64,000 nucleotides of DNA from Escarpia spicata. Its lineage: Eukaryota; Annelida; Polychaeta; Sabellida; Siboglinidae. The stretch lies in the NCBI GenBank assembly GCA_963995525.1, contig OZ023207.1, positions 32,599,326-32,663,325 of the forward strand, read 5' to 3'. Both the position numbers and the translations under genes were made by a program. Position 1 is the stretch's first letter; each line of letters begins with the position of its first letter. Below the pieces are notes generated by a model that worked only from the letters and a program-made list of their open reading frames with translations, did not search any database and was not told where the DNA came from. This document shows positions 52,601 through 55,328 of the stretch, one piece after another.

Positions 52601-55328
52601 GACTCGGCCGAGTCAATCGGTCCAATTGAATCGTACAAATAAACACAAATCGTACAAATAAACACACTCCGTCGGCGATCGGGCTAGTGCGATGGTAGGA
52701 TTAGTGGCTGGTTTTATATTTTGTGTAACTTCTTGGGACGATGCTGTAACATCACTTACGGGCACAATAATTATTTTAATCAAGTATTTTGACGTGTCTT
52801 ACAAACAATTTTACAGTAGATTTTATAGTAGATTTTTTAAAGAACGAAACTGATGCACTTACGTTAAGAATTCAGCTGGCTGCGTTCACTTTATGTCATA
52901 CATATTGTGTTTTATAATTATTAATATATTTCATATTGTTATAATATATGTACCTGCACATTGGTGTGAGGAGTTAATTACATTAATCTTTGGAAGGTTT
53001 CAGCTCGATCAATACTGCTCGATATATTCTGAAATGTTTGACAACGTTTCAGTGTGATTCTTATCACAAGAGTTCATACAATAACAGTTTAATATTACAA
53101 AGCCACGTTAACGCTAGAAACGTCTGCAGAAACATACAAAACCCACAGTTTCAGAAATAATGTTGCATTATTTTATTTTTAACATATCATCTTATAATAT
53201 ATCTCAAGTGAGCAGCAGTACATAAATAAAATGTCCTTACCAAAATCAATTCTTGTGGCTAGAATCGATGACACAAAGTCTTCATGCAAGATATACTACA
53301 TGATGTTGGTTGTAATCTTGGTCATGTTCACCTTTTTTGAAAACAAGAAGGCAAACAAAATCACTTGTATGTTCAGTATACATTTTTTTTAAAGATATAT
53401 ACATTTATGTCGATTTAATCATAAATCACACAATGTTCTGGCTTCAAAAAACTGACTTACAATAATCCTAACCCAAAATTAGCAATTACTTCATCGGTTG
53501 AGTGCAAACAAATTGTTGAATATTGTTTTAACAAAATATTACAAGATTGTCATCTATAATACTATATCAACATGTCAACAAGAGTCAAGATCCAGATAGC
53601 ATATTGACAAGGACACCACCGGCACAGGCATAGTTTTCAACATTGTGTCATTTGCCCATCCCCATACTGGCCACGGCCTAGATCTCAATATTTGTTTACA
53701 AACATTTTCACACTAGTACCAGAGACACTAAGACAGCCAGTAAATAGTACAAGTGTTTCCATTCTATACGTGAATGAGAACAATTGAACTATGAAGTTTA
53801 CTAGTTCCCAAAATTCGTACGATGCGAAATTCCGTGGCATCTTGATATCTAGTGTCGTTTTACTCAACAACGTTTGTACTGGATGATGACATGCCAACCA
53901 TGTTTATTATTATAAATTGTAGCCCCAACCTTTCACCGAAGCTGGCTAACGGAAGAGAAAAAACGACAAGTCCAAGGCCCACAAGCACAAAACTGGGACA
54001 CGCAACGATAGTGACAATCAATACTATAGTATAGGCCTATCATTTATTACGAAGTCGAATATCAAAAACAAAAATGACGTTTATAAAAATGCCACTGCCG
54101 CCGCCTCAACATTTCAAAAGGCGTAGATTCTAGTATAATTTCGCGGTTGATACAAGTTTTATACAGTGGTGGCTCTTGCAAGTTGCAGCGATAATAAACA
54201 AGTACAACACAAGGAAAGGAAATGCACAGCCGCAGGACAGGTGACAAGACAATGTTATGAATGTATTTCAGACGAGCACTGCTTTGACTTTGCGGAATAA
54301 AAATGCCCATTGCACGACACGATGGCACTTATCAATATAAGTATACCTTTTTAAAATAATTACAATTAATTGATAATCCAAATATCATGACATCGCCGTC
54401 CCTACTTACTTCTGACGTTCTGTAATTTCTTACTCAGTCTGTTCGCCGTCCATTGGCATTGACAATTCTGGTAGTGACGGAACTTCGTCTTCTTTTTCTT
54501 CTTCTGAATAATATGGTAGCCCCGACTTCCGGTTAATGTCCCACAGGTTTGTTATTGTTTTGGTGCGCACGCGTGACGCAATATCGGCTTTTCGAAATAC
54601 AATTAAAAAACCATGTAAATGATGAATAAAAATGTGGTTAAAACTCTTCATTGTCCTTAAATAATCCTCCATTTTTGAAACTTGCGTCACTGGCCGTCAT
54701 CCTCGAGAATTTTCAGACTATCCGTAACCGATGTTTCTGTCATTGTAAATTGAGTTCGTCGCGTTCCACAGCGAATCTTTCATGATATAGCTCGACAAAT
54801 ATTTAAGGTGAGATTTTACCGAAGTCACCGGCGACCATTTTATTGAAGGAGGTCGAAGTTCAACTCTCTGATTGGTCAATATCACCGAACGTCCGATGGA
54901 ATCGTAACAAATATAGAACCCGTCCTAATTTCGAATCGCACGAATGACTCGGATGCGATTGACTCTGCCACGATACGATGTCATCATTTACGTGGTAATC
55001 GGACGGTTTCATCCGAGACAATCGTACCGTGTATCGCCGCCTTAAGGCAATCATCTTAGCGTTAAGAACGTTCTTAAGTTGTTACGAACAACTTGTGCAT
55101 TGGTGATATAACCTAAATAATTATTTCCGTACTTGAAGAAGTTATCGTGCTCGCCAACAGAGATGACATCTAATGTTCTGTCGCCAGGTGGAGCTGTCCT
55201 ACTCCATCGAAAGGTTCGCAGTGGGGGACGCCACACTTGATGACGTGTTTGTGACGTTTGACAAGGAGGAAGCCTTCGAGTCCAAGACCGCTATATCAAA
55301 GTACGACCGATTTTTGGAAGCAAAATAA
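6100..55328 (+). CDS. ABCA: ABC transporter subfamily A (full transporter), 24 exons
   Basis: A full-length ABCA membrane transporter, expected to move lipids across a membrane at the cost of ATP. The 24 exons listed below sum to 5,112 nt: 1,703 codons plus a stop. Every intron is GT-AG and all 23 junctions keep frame. Order: N-terminal helix, extracellular domain 1, membrane block 1, NBD1 (Walker A GPNGAGKT), regulatory region, helix and large extracellular domain 2, membrane block 2, NBD2 (Walker A GVNGAGKT), C-terminal regulatory segment. The length points to the ABCA3-like branch rather than the longer ABCA1/4/7 branch. NBD1 is degenerate: Gln to Gly in the Q-loop, Glu to Asn after Walker B, LSAGM signature. 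No stop or frameshift breaks the reading frame, so the gene looks functional. An optional extra 48-bp exon is described separately. The substrate cannot be told from sequence. Confidence 0.93.
6797..8010 (-). mobile_element. non-LTR retrotransposon 3' fragment, split by a MITE
   Basis: Read on the minus strand, about 8000-7834 encodes a reverse-transcriptase C-terminal segment (TAWFRNLS, then a KITGS-like stretch), and 7120-6940 encodes the continuation LLPSGRRY followed by KHSFVP, a motif pair typical of the C-terminus of several non-LTR families. The 3' end near 6797-6835 is an ATTAAGATAAGATAATG-type tail on the plus strand. The two parts are separated by the TTAA-flanked insertion at 7132-7829. 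Short, frameshifted and clearly dead. Confidence 0.65.
7132..7829. mobile_element. TTAA-flanked MITE, about 698 bp
   Basis: Begins GGTAGGTAGTATGGATTC and ends with its exact reverse complement (18 bases). TTAA stands on both sides (7128-7131 and 7830-7833). TTAA target duplications are known for piggyBac and Kolobok/T2-type elements; no transposase is encoded, so it is non-autonomous. It interrupts an older non-LTR fragment, which fixes their relative age. Confidence 0.85.
8119..8349 (+). CDS. ABCA: ABCA exon 2: extracellular domain 1
   Basis: The acceptor ATTAACAG precedes it and completes a Gly codon with the last base of exon 1, giving GFTREEE. It contains [11 protein letters not shown] and NIKYKIR, matching the conserved ABCA 'VVF ... 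LP ... YKIR' stretch. Donor GTAAGT at 8350. Confidence 0.9.
8947..10904 (-). pseudogene. reverse transcriptase part of CR1/L2-like copy 1
   Basis: Pieces in different frames: a linker (10904-10473, with APWMTPEIL), RT fingers (10498-10208, with [10 protein letters not shown]), RT palm and catalytic site (9970-9563, with [13 protein letters not shown] and YADDTHMYI), and a C-terminal segment (9306-8947, with [10 protein letters not shown] and [12 protein letters not shown]). The YADD catalytic motif is intact, but several frameshifts break the ORF, so this copy cannot make a full protein. Confidence 0.8.
10844..11959 (-). CDS. leader, 2A-like motif and endonuclease of CR1/L2-like copy 1
   Basis: One open stretch of 371 codons. 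An N-terminal hydrophobic/basic leader leads to a 2A-like motif, NVSINPGP (11716-11693), then an AP-type endonuclease with [18 protein letters not shown] and LSDHHTVI, the usual catalytic neighbourhoods. Functional 2A motifs normally begin with Asp; here it is Asn. The reading frame shifts into the RT just past codon 365. Confidence 0.8.
   Translation of the reverse strand: MRKVHCHQDNVTSIFIVFYFYPVLLLREVMILRCASHLVSNGRLSYLHSLLCLNLCFNRKLLPIPSSKPTCKLAIILLLAGNVSINPGPAIRRNFRVTTINVRSIRDKTASLTDLITSKTTDTLAVTEASLRPHDTAACIADISPSSFNFHHHPRLVGRGGGVGFLISKQFKVNLHSNPDYCSFEAICADISDSSFSAYYVCTDRPPGHPAHFFEEFQDLCLNLTTIYSEFYVLGDFNLHLDTPSSTTSTFNDILASYDMKQHVTFSTHIHCNWLDLLITRSDCNNIQTPTASDGLSDHHTVIVDLKVPRIPVESKHNVFYRPIHKIDIAALMKDILKSDLISNPKEHLSDLCRQYCQDLNMCPKSHMLHG
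13262..13316. repeat. TA-rich simple sequence
   Basis: Several short TATATATA runs; a second run of (TA) lies at about 13404-13425. Confidence 0.8.
13461..14731 (+). pseudogene. transposase-like protein of transposon B (frameshifted, core missing)
   Basis: Three overlapping reading frames form one decayed protein. First (13461-13730): a Lys/Arg-rich start with [14 protein letters not shown]. Second (13693-14400): a helical, likely coiled-coil stretch around [17 protein letters not shown], then a basic tail. Third (to 14731): a C-terminal module with YFVGEV, KYLHP and FNWPSTEDI. The last module is of the same kind as that in transposon A (WYVSKV ... EDILC). The central catalytic part is absent here too. 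Function is inferred only from position between inverted repeats. Confidence 0.5.
15520..15830. repeat. GTT/GCT-rich trinucleotide tract
   Basis: Imperfect repeats of TGTTGTTG, TGCTGTTG and GACGTTGC. Low complexity, with no coding signal consistent with the flanking exons. Confidence 0.7.
15926..15973 (+). CDS. ABCA: optional ABCA exon 2b (48 bp)
   Basis: A 48-base open stretch between an acceptor (ACGTTTCAG) and a donor (GTAATT). Its length is a multiple of three and its phase matches exons 2 and 3, so it could be included or skipped without changing frame, adding 16 residues to extracellular domain 1. Exons 2 and 3 also join well without it, so it may be a cassette exon or chance. Confidence 0.3.
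16021..16164 (+). CDS. ABCA: ABCA exon 3: end of extracellular domain 1
   Basis: Acceptor CTGTTTTCAG. Encodes [15 protein letters not shown] and [10 protein letters not shown], matching the ABCA 'EGFLxxQxxID' and 'RFPxPPY' motifs just before the first membrane block. It has no in-frame ATG near its start and is found only by phase and motif. Donor GTGACA at 16165. Confidence 0.9.
16165..17225. other. ABCA intron 3, nothing recognised
   Basis: AT-rich intron. Short ORFs are present but show no family signal; no TIRs or tandem arrays stand out. Confidence 0.5.
17226..17338 (+). CDS. ABCA: ABCA exon 4: transmembrane helix and coupling stretch
   Basis: Acceptor TTGTGTTGACAG; 38 codons with the split first codon. 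Encodes a hydrophobic helix ([16 protein letters not shown]) followed by [12 protein letters not shown], equivalent to the ABCA 'VxEKExxLKExM' segment. Ends at donor GTGCGT in phase 0 with exon 5. Confidence 0.92.
17339..18315. other. ABCA intron 4, no feature before the foldback repeat
   Basis: AT-rich. Two similar segments around 17505-17560 and 17585-17650 (both with GGGTGTAAAT or GAGTGTAAATGG, GTTTATTT and ACGATTGTTTATGAAT-like words) form a local direct repeat. Otherwise nothing. Confidence 0.45.
18316..18867. mobile_element. foldback MITE, about 210-bp inverted arms (family F, copy 1)
   Basis: The arm at 18316-18526 is an imperfect reverse complement of 18660-18867. The outer ends read AATTGACCTGTCCATC on the left and GATGGATAGGTCAATT on the right. 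The right half is repeated at 51092-51430 and, interrupted, at 55906-57008. No coding capacity; a non-autonomous DNA element. Confidence 0.8.
18942..19221 (+). CDS. ABCA: ABCA exon 5: membrane block 1
   Basis: Acceptor TTCATTTCAG. Begins [18 protein letters not shown], the ABCA 'MMGLxxWxxWxAWF' motif, then helices around [16 protein letters not shown] and [17 protein letters not shown], ending SCFFTR. The donor (GTGAAT, 19222) lies 57 bp before the left end of the Polinton. Confidence 0.93.
19273..19278 (+). repeat. 6-bp target-site duplication, left of the Polinton
   Basis: GTTATT, identical to 28110-28115 on the other side of the element. Confidence 0.9.
19279..19578 (+). repeat. left terminal inverted repeat of the Polinton
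   Basis: Matches the reverse complement of about 27813-28109 with scattered mismatches and small indels. Shared words include GGAGGCTGACTCA/GGTGGCTGACTCA, GGGACGGGCGT and TTGGTGCCTCTTATTAGAGG. Just inside, 19605-19665 resembles the outer TIR again (TTTTAAGATGGCCGCTG...), a partial second copy. Confidence 0.92.
20470..20766 (-). pseudogene. Polinton adenain-type cysteine protease (PRO), broken
   Basis: The frame 20766-20578 carries [11 protein letters not shown], the region of the catalytic His in adenovirus-type (Ulp1-like) proteases that mature capsids. The frame then meets a stop where the Asp-containing stretch after GEYF is expected, and continues through a recognisable 'SPLSNVC' region. 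There, stop codons replace the residues around the catalytic Cys. It directly follows the major capsid gene, 4 bases apart. Not functional. Confidence 0.75.
20771..22025 (-). pseudogene. Polinton major capsid protein (double jelly-roll MCP), frameshifted
   Basis: The start (22025) reads [12 protein letters not shown] and is followed by [12 protein letters not shown] and [16 protein letters not shown], the N-terminal signature of Polinton major capsid proteins (annotated in hosts as F54H12.2-like). The homology continues through [42 protein letters not shown] and SIPTGTRS, ending [14 protein letters not shown] at the stop 20773-20771. About 415 codons are spread over all three frames, with at least four frame changes. 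It would have formed the hexameric capsomer of an icosahedral virion. Confidence 0.88.
22194..22394 (-). pseudogene. Polinton small hydrophobic/Gly-rich protein, two stops
   Basis: Reads [17 protein letters not shown], a stop, then [19 protein letters not shown], ending ARIANDV at 22194. The Gly-Leu-rich amphipathic pattern after a GARYQ motif is shared by small virion-associated proteins found between the minor and major capsid genes of many Polintons and adintoviruses. An in-frame TAA after the fifth codon and a TGA in the middle disable it. Confidence 0.6.
22418..23002 (-). pseudogene. Polinton penton-like minor capsid protein, frameshifted
   Basis: Begins (23002) [19 protein letters not shown], then [21 protein letters not shown], a strong match to the Polinton minor capsid/penton family. 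The centre continues in another frame with [20 protein letters not shown], and the end in a third with [13 protein letters not shown] and VTVTPHFR before a TGA (22420-22418). About 195 codons. It would form the five-fold vertex capsomer. Confidence 0.82.
23015..23299 (-). pseudogene. Polinton small membrane protein, two in-frame stops
   Basis: From ATG 23299 the frame reads MTDETTT, a stop, an acidic linker, [10 protein letters not shown], a hydrophobic helix ([17 protein letters not shown]), [15 protein letters not shown], a stop, then a short tail to a TAG at 23015. A single-helix protein ending in TLWTALLSS occurs beside the penton gene in related elements. The two stops are point changes in an otherwise intact frame. 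Confidence 0.6.
23333..24278 (-). pseudogene. Polinton retroviral-type integrase (rve core plus chromo-like tail), broken
   Basis: Encodes the DDE integrase that inserts the element. First Asp in KQWQVDL, second in LQTDEG (both in 24278-23928), Glu in [10 protein letters not shown] (near 23890). Then [12 protein letters not shown], an SH3-like part ([27 protein letters not shown]), and in another frame a chromo-like end ([12 protein letters not shown]) at the stop 23335-23333. The stretch between the first two Asp residues is shorter than usual, suggesting an internal deletion. At least three frame changes and stops. No product expected. Confidence 0.85.
24597..24738. repeat. 71-bp tandem duplication inside the Polinton
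   Basis: Two near-identical units in a row, each starting TCGTCGTGCTCTACCGACCG and ending in GCTGCTGCTATTGCACT. It lies between the integrase and the PX-type gene. Confidence 0.9.
24678..25550 (-). pseudogene. Polinton conserved PX-type protein, frameshifted
   Basis: ATG at 25550 ([13 protein letters not shown]), then a basic helical stretch ([34 protein letters not shown]). Next, in a second frame, a Gly-rich hydrophobic segment ([20 protein letters not shown]) and [10 protein letters not shown]; then in a third frame a Pro-rich linker. Finally [18 protein letters not shown] and [19 protein letters not shown]. This block order is conserved in Polinton proteins of unknown role sometimes called PX; a DNA-binding or capsid-core role is a guess. 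About 290 codons with three or four breaks. Confidence 0.65.
25549..26166 (-). pseudogene. Polinton FtsK/A32-type packaging ATPase, frameshifted
   Basis: ATG 26166 gives [20 protein letters not shown], with the Walker A loop PTGCGKS, and later a Walker B-like LVVTDDLM. A frame change near 25880 and a return near 25790 separate this from [19 protein letters not shown] and [12 protein letters not shown], the conserved C-terminal part. This enzyme pumps DNA into capsids. Its 3' end meets the start of the PX-type gene (25550). About 205 codons. Confidence 0.85.
26930..27070. repeat. short direct repeat in the right arm of the Polinton
   Basis: CGATTATTCGGCAC with shared flanks appears at about 26963 and again at 27022, each followed by an ACACT word and a CATGCA-type word. 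Confidence 0.6.
27342..27605 (-). CDS. unassigned ORF in the right arm of the Polinton, internally repeated
   Basis: An 87-codon frame. Its DNA contains two related segments of about 48 bp (27358-27406 and 27557-27607) that share GCGAGAGGGTAA/ACGAGAGGGTAA and GTGATAA words, so the protein repeats a short motif at both ends. No family recognised. It lies between the ATPase and the right TIR on the same strand as the other genes, so it could be a relic of an accessory gene. Confidence 0.3.
   Translation of the reverse strand: MMSPHLSQFFSLPSRITIINGAKCIDISAVSILCPLKKNNTAPSMTLPETLTRMNGSYRIVPSVTRLDEPMFITFLPITLSSNGYVS
27813..28109 (-). repeat. right terminal inverted repeat of the Polinton
   Basis: Reverse complement of 19279-19578 with scattered differences; the outermost bases read ATAACTACT. 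Confidence 0.92.
28110..28115 (+). repeat. 6-bp target-site duplication, right of the Polinton
   Basis: GTTATT, identical to 19273-19278. Confidence 0.9.
28373..28543 (+). CDS. ABCA: ABCA exon 6: membrane block 1
   Basis: Acceptor CTTACGTTTGCAG; the first codon is completed by the last base of exon 5. Encodes [20 protein letters not shown] and [18 protein letters not shown], the next two membrane segments of an ABCA protein. Donor GTGAGT at 28544. The frame stays open past the donor, but only this donor joins exon 7 in phase. Confidence 0.9.
29270..29455. repeat. minisatellite, 10- and 15-bp words
   Basis: Repeats of CAGAATCAC, TTCAGACAGAATCAC and GTCAAGCAGA. In intron 6, about 310 bp before exon 7. 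Confidence 0.8.
29766..29947 (+). CDS. ABCA: ABCA exon 7: end of membrane block 1
   Basis: Acceptor GACTACAG. Encodes LRWSNVN, a helix around [19 protein letters not shown], then [16 protein letters not shown], the highly conserved ABCA 'PGxxGxPxPWYF' motif. Donor GTACGT at 29948, phase 0. Confidence 0.95.
29948..31259. other. ABCA intron 7, one unassigned ORF
   Basis: Mostly noncoding. A plus-strand frame at 30073-30513 (146 codons, Ser/Thr/Arg rich) has no recognised domain and no splice phase linking it to the ABCA exons. It may be a transposon relic or chance. Confidence 0.35.
31260..31388 (+). CDS. ABCA: ABCA exon 8: linker into NBD1
   Basis: Acceptor TTTTCGGTAG, phase 0 with exon 7. 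Encodes [13 protein letters not shown], then [17 protein letters not shown], equivalent to the ABCA linker and first strand of the nucleotide-binding domain. Donor GTAAGT at 31389. Confidence 0.85.
31514..31582. repeat. 8-bp tandem repeat (CACACACG)n
   Basis: About eight units, ending some 24 bp before the acceptor of exon 9. Confidence 0.95.
31606..31735 (+). CDS. ABCA: ABCA exon 9: NBD1 Walker A
   Basis: Acceptor CATCGTGCAG. Encodes [20 protein letters not shown] and [19 protein letters not shown]; the P-loop GPNGAGKT is intact. Donor GTATGT at 31736. Confidence 0.95.
31900..33960 (+). mobile_element. non-LTR retrotransposon (second family), decayed
   Basis: A plus-strand series of broken frames: [10 protein letters not shown] (about 32135) and [13 protein letters not shown] upstream, then [14 protein letters not shown] and [10 protein letters not shown] in the RT fingers (32476-32754), MNADDLVLL at the RT active site (33235), and CKYLGHII (33438). 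The active-site tetrad reads NADD rather than YADD. A relic of an RT family distinct from the CR1/L2-like copies; the clade is not resolved. It lies in ABCA intron 9, sense to the gene. Confidence 0.7.
33976..34250 (+). repeat. 55-bp tandem array copying the exon 10 acceptor
   Basis: Five head-to-tail units start at 33976, 34031, 34086, 34141 and 34196; a sixth start, at 34251, is exon 10 itself. Each unit holds a pyrimidine-rich CTGTYTCCGYAG followed by a variant of the first bases of exon 10 (ACCCTCCCACCTCGGGCACA). The last three units carry a perfect CCGCAG; the first two carry CCGTAG. As 55 is not a multiple of three, the choice of acceptor changes frame. Confidence 0.95.
34229..34383 (+). 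CDS. ABCA: ABCA exon 10: NBD1 Q-loop region
   Basis: The acceptor GTTTCCGCAG is the last of the tandem series; it completes a Gly codon and gives [14 protein letters not shown]. The Q-loop reads [15 protein letters not shown], where ABCA proteins have CPQ; the Gln is replaced by Gly (codon 34324-34326). Donor GTGGTA at 34384. Confidence 0.93.
34384..35392. other. ABCA intron 10, (TA)n tract only
   Basis: Contains a (TA)n run at about 34572-34600; otherwise nothing recognised. Confidence 0.5.
35393..35440 (+). CDS. ABCA: ABCA exon 11: 48-bp helical segment of NBD1
   Basis: Encodes 16 residues, [16 protein letters not shown]. This start, after GTTTTGAG, was chosen because it is the only nearby AG keeping phase 0 with exons 10 and 12; the more pyrimidine-rich candidate ending TGTGTCAG at 35374 would shift frame. 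The result spaces the Q-loop and the signature motif as in other ABCA proteins. Donor GTAGGC. Confidence 0.6.
35441..36384. other. ABCA intron 11, proximal part, nothing recognised
   Basis: AT-rich, with a short TA run at about 35870-35885. No TIR, ORF or tandem array of note. Confidence 0.5.
36385..36492 (+). mobile_element. 5'-truncated CR1/L2-like 3' end with (CTT)n(ATT)n tail
   Basis: About 65 bases (TTTTGATGCACTCCTGGGCTTGG...) match the extreme 3' end of the element at 57971-61066 (TTTTGATGCGCCTCTGAGCTTGG...). They run into TTC triplets and then ATT triplets. A dead-on-arrival insertion with an expanded tail. Confidence 0.75.
36612..36805. repeat. (GT)n, (GTGC)n and TA-rich microsatellites
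   Basis: GT dinucleotides to about 36693, GCGT units to about 36733, then TA runs with TTTA interruptions. Frames of alternating Cys-Val or Ile-Tyr here are artefacts. Confidence 0.97.
37412..37531 (+). CDS. ABCA: ABCA exon 12: NBD1 signature motif
   Basis: Acceptor AGGCACAG. Encodes [19 protein letters not shown] and [18 protein letters not shown]. The ABC signature is LSAGM, with Ala for the first Gly of LSGG. Donor GTGACT at 37532, phase 0. Confidence 0.95.
37640..38240. repeat. 32-bp minisatellite, variable
   Basis: Core units such as GGTTCCACTACACAGGGTGC followed by CATACATAATAT are clean from about 37790 to 37980 and diverge on both sides. The array ends about 120 bp before exon 13. 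Confidence 0.9.
38357..38567 (+). CDS. ABCA: ABCA exon 13: NBD1 Walker B, D-loop, H-loop
   Basis: Acceptor AAGTCCAG. Walker B reads VIILDNP: the Asp (38369-38371) is kept but the catalytic Glu is Asn (38372-38374). The D-loop is SRLDPD instead of SGMDP; the H-loop His is kept ([14 protein letters not shown]). It continues [17 protein letters not shown]. Donor GTAGGA at 38568. Confidence 0.95.
38568..39408. other. ABCA intron 13, nothing recognised
   Basis: AT-rich; a short CA run near 39272-39288 only. Confidence 0.5.
39409..39658 (+). CDS. ABCA: ABCA exon 14: regulatory region 1
   Basis: Acceptor GTTGCAG completes a Gly codon. Encodes GLRYTLVIT near the start and ends [12 protein letters not shown], equivalent to the ABCA 'TTMEEVFL' motif that closes the first regulatory domain. 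Donor GTAGCG at 39659. Confidence 0.92.
39829..39902 (+). CDS. ABCA: ABCA exon 15: interdomain linker
   Basis: Acceptor ATCTGATGCAG. Encodes a short linker ([20 protein letters not shown]). The phase matches exons 14 and 16; the linker is poorly conserved in the family, so phase and splice sites are the main support. Donor GTAAGT at 39903. Confidence 0.8.
39948..40315. repeat. 24-bp minisatellite, about 15 units
   Basis: Units of AACACTACTATTGATTACAT plus CGTA, with few substitutions, in intron 15 upstream of exon 16. Confidence 0.95.
40629..40830 (+). CDS. ABCA: ABCA exon 16: first helix of membrane domain 2
   Basis: Acceptor TGGTCCTTCAG. Encodes [20 protein letters not shown], then the helix [19 protein letters not shown], matching the start of the second half of ABCA proteins. 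Donor GTATGT at 40831. Confidence 0.92.
40915..40995. repeat. (GT)n and (GCGT)n microsatellite
   Basis: GT run at 40915-40947 and GCGT units at about 40968-40992. Confidence 0.95.
41067..41608. mobile_element. MITE, about 542 bp, imperfect 28-bp inverted ends
   Basis: The left end CCGTAATGTCCGTGTGTATT and the reverse complement of the right end (CCGTAATGCCTGTATGTATT) agree at most positions. GTATTGGGAC words recur inside both ends. No ORF. In ABCA intron 16; the target duplication is unclear. Confidence 0.55.
41787..42604 (+). CDS. ABCA: ABCA exon 17: extracellular domain 2 and membrane helices
   Basis: Acceptor CCTGTTGTAG. At 273 codons the largest exon. It holds extracellular domain 2, with [20 protein letters not shown] (the ABCA 'WFNNQAYHxxAxALxxxxN' motif), then membrane helices around [66 protein letters not shown] and FLIFTLLG. 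Donor GTAAGG at 42605. Confidence 0.95.
42970..43830 (+). mobile_element. Penelope-like retroelement remnant
   Basis: A plus-strand frame (43006-43509) holds [20 protein letters not shown], close to the conserved motif between RT and endonuclease in Penelope-like elements, followed by a decayed stretch with [12 protein letters not shown]. Beyond 43510 the frame breaks, and only hints of a GIY-YIG-type region (ARFKEHEG) are seen. No intact RT. In ABCA intron 17. Confidence 0.55.
44130..44348 (+). CDS. ABCA: ABCA exon 18: membrane domain 2, loop
   Basis: Acceptor AATCGTCCAG completes a Gly codon with exon 17. Encodes [32 protein letters not shown] and a Cys-containing loop ending LHSCCP, as in the region before the last helix of ABCA proteins. 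Donor GTAAGA at 44349. Confidence 0.92.
44880..45165 (+). repeat. about 26-bp minisatellite running up to exon 19
   Basis: Units of CGACTTAACAACTACG with GATTGCAT or GTTGCAG. The last unit contains the acceptor of exon 19 (GTGATTGCAG at 45171-45180), and the exon starts CGACGTG where units read CGACTTA. The array thus copies the splice-site region. Confidence 0.85.
45181..45443 (+). CDS. ABCA: ABCA exon 19: last helix of membrane domain 2
   Basis: Acceptor GTGATTGCAG. Encodes [19 protein letters not shown], the helix ending [13 protein letters not shown], and a basic/acidic tail ([19 protein letters not shown]) leading to NBD2. Donor GTAACG at 45444, phase 0. Confidence 0.93.
45487..45800. 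repeat. dispersed repeat family R, copy 1
   Basis: Starts CTAGTTTTTCATTTATTA and matches 50056-50350 over some 300 bp (shared AAATTGTGTTT, GTAACAACG, CAGTTTCAAAACAA). The 98-bp tandem array follows directly. Confidence 0.75.
45837..46822. repeat. 98-bp minisatellite, ten nearly identical units
   Basis: Units starting AATATGTAAGCGTATTGTGG at about 98-bp steps (45837, 45935, 46033 and so on). Only a few substitutions (CGCGTTG, AACGTTG, CGTGTTG), implying recent expansion or homogenisation. Overlapping 70-codon minus-strand frames here are artefacts of the repeat. Confidence 0.97.
46978..47455. repeat. 57-bp minisatellite (CCACAAC-rich)
   Basis: Units of AACATTCACCACCTCCACCA followed by CCACAACCATCTTAGCAACA and CCACAACCACCAGGTT; about eight copies with indels. 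Ends about 150 bp before exon 20. Confidence 0.93.
47495..47585 (+). mobile_element. non-LTR 3' tail fragment
   Basis: TTGTAAAGCGCCCCGGAACA, then GGGCGCTATATAAGAAATC, then a TTATTATTA tail. The GCGCTATATAA stem next to an ATT-rich tail is common at the 3' ends of CR1/L2-like elements in invertebrates. Confidence 0.5.
47604..47861 (+). CDS. ABCA: ABCA exon 20: NBD2 Walker A
   Basis: Acceptor TATGCCCGTAG. Encodes [31 protein letters not shown], the P-loop [18 protein letters not shown] and [11 protein letters not shown], standard for ABCA NBD2. The donor (GTTCGT at 47862) opens directly into a GTGC microsatellite. Confidence 0.95.
47862..47950. repeat. 8-bp GTGTGTGC tandem repeat beginning at the exon 20 donor
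   Basis: The repeat starts within a few bases of the splice donor and continues as GCGT units to about 47948. Confidence 0.95.
48240..48455. repeat. 41-bp minisatellite upstream of exon 21
   Basis: Two clean units (about 48350-48432, with TGCTATTTGTTCAGCTACCC) preceded by diverged ones. Ends about 25 bp before the exon 21 acceptor. Confidence 0.85.
48478..48665 (+). CDS. ABCA: ABCA exon 21: NBD2 Q-loop and helical part
   Basis: Acceptor GTTGTTTAG. Encodes [18 protein letters not shown], with the Q-loop Gln kept, then [13 protein letters not shown] and a helical region ending VIDL plus two bases of the next codon. Donor GTGACT at 48666. Confidence 0.93.
48738..48800. repeat. (CA)n/(GCAC)n microsatellite
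   Basis: CACACA and GCACGCAC runs in intron 21. Confidence 0.95.
49197..49367 (+). CDS. ABCA: ABCA exon 22: NBD2 signature, Walker B
   Basis: Acceptor TTTGTTTGACAG. The split codon gives Ser, so the signature reads [10 protein letters not shown] (Lys for the first Gly of LSGG). Walker B and D-loop are canonical: [18 protein letters not shown], with the catalytic Glu kept. Ends VVLTTH (H-loop His). Donor GTGATG at 49368. Confidence 0.95.
49399..49602. repeat. (TA)n microsatellite with TATACA interruptions
   Basis: About 200 bp, beginning 30 bp after the exon 22 donor. Confidence 0.97.
50056..50350. repeat. dispersed repeat family R, copy 2
   Basis: Matches 45487-45800 from CTAGTTTTTCATTTATTA onward. 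Here the downstream part (AACGTAATATTGG ... GTGTAGATTAT near 50390-50426) resembles one unit of the 98-bp array at copy 1, but is not expanded. Confidence 0.65.
50734..51016 (+). CDS. ABCA: ABCA exon 23: end of NBD2, regulatory start
   Basis: Acceptor GTTGTGTTGACAG. Encodes [17 protein letters not shown], the ABCA 'SMEECEALCTRLAIM' stretch, then [10 protein letters not shown] and a regulatory segment ending [12 protein letters not shown]. Donor GTGGGG at 51017, phase 0. Confidence 0.95.
51092..51430. mobile_element. family F repeat, copy 2 (half element)
   Basis: About 340 bp homologous to the right half of 18316-18867; starts ATGTATCCAGTACGTCGCGA and ends GATGGATAGGTCAATT. Shares its left junction with copy 3. 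Confidence 0.8.
51431..52499. other. ABCA intron 23, nothing recognised
   Basis: AT-rich, with no ORF, TIR or tandem repeat of note. Confidence 0.5.
52552..55041. mobile_element. TTAA-flanked DNA element, 2.49 kb
   Basis: Starts GGCGGCGAATCACG and ends CGTGTATCGCCGCC, with TTAA on both sides (52548-52551 and 55042-55045). Subterminal sequence rich in CGATTG, ACTCGG and GAGACAATCG words occurs near both ends. A minus-strand frame at 54690-54430 (86 codons, acidic C-terminus) is not recognisable as a transposase. Probably non-autonomous. Confidence 0.75.
55188..55328 (+). CDS. ABCA: ABCA exon 24: C-terminus and stop
   Basis: Acceptor TCTGTCGCCAG, phase 0. Encodes [20 protein letters not shown], the closing 'ISLEQVFL' type motif, then a short acidic/basic tail ending FLEAK and TAA (55326-55328). 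Confidence 0.95.
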   Translation: MELSYSIERFAVGDATLDDVFVTFDKEEAFESKTAISKYDRFLEAK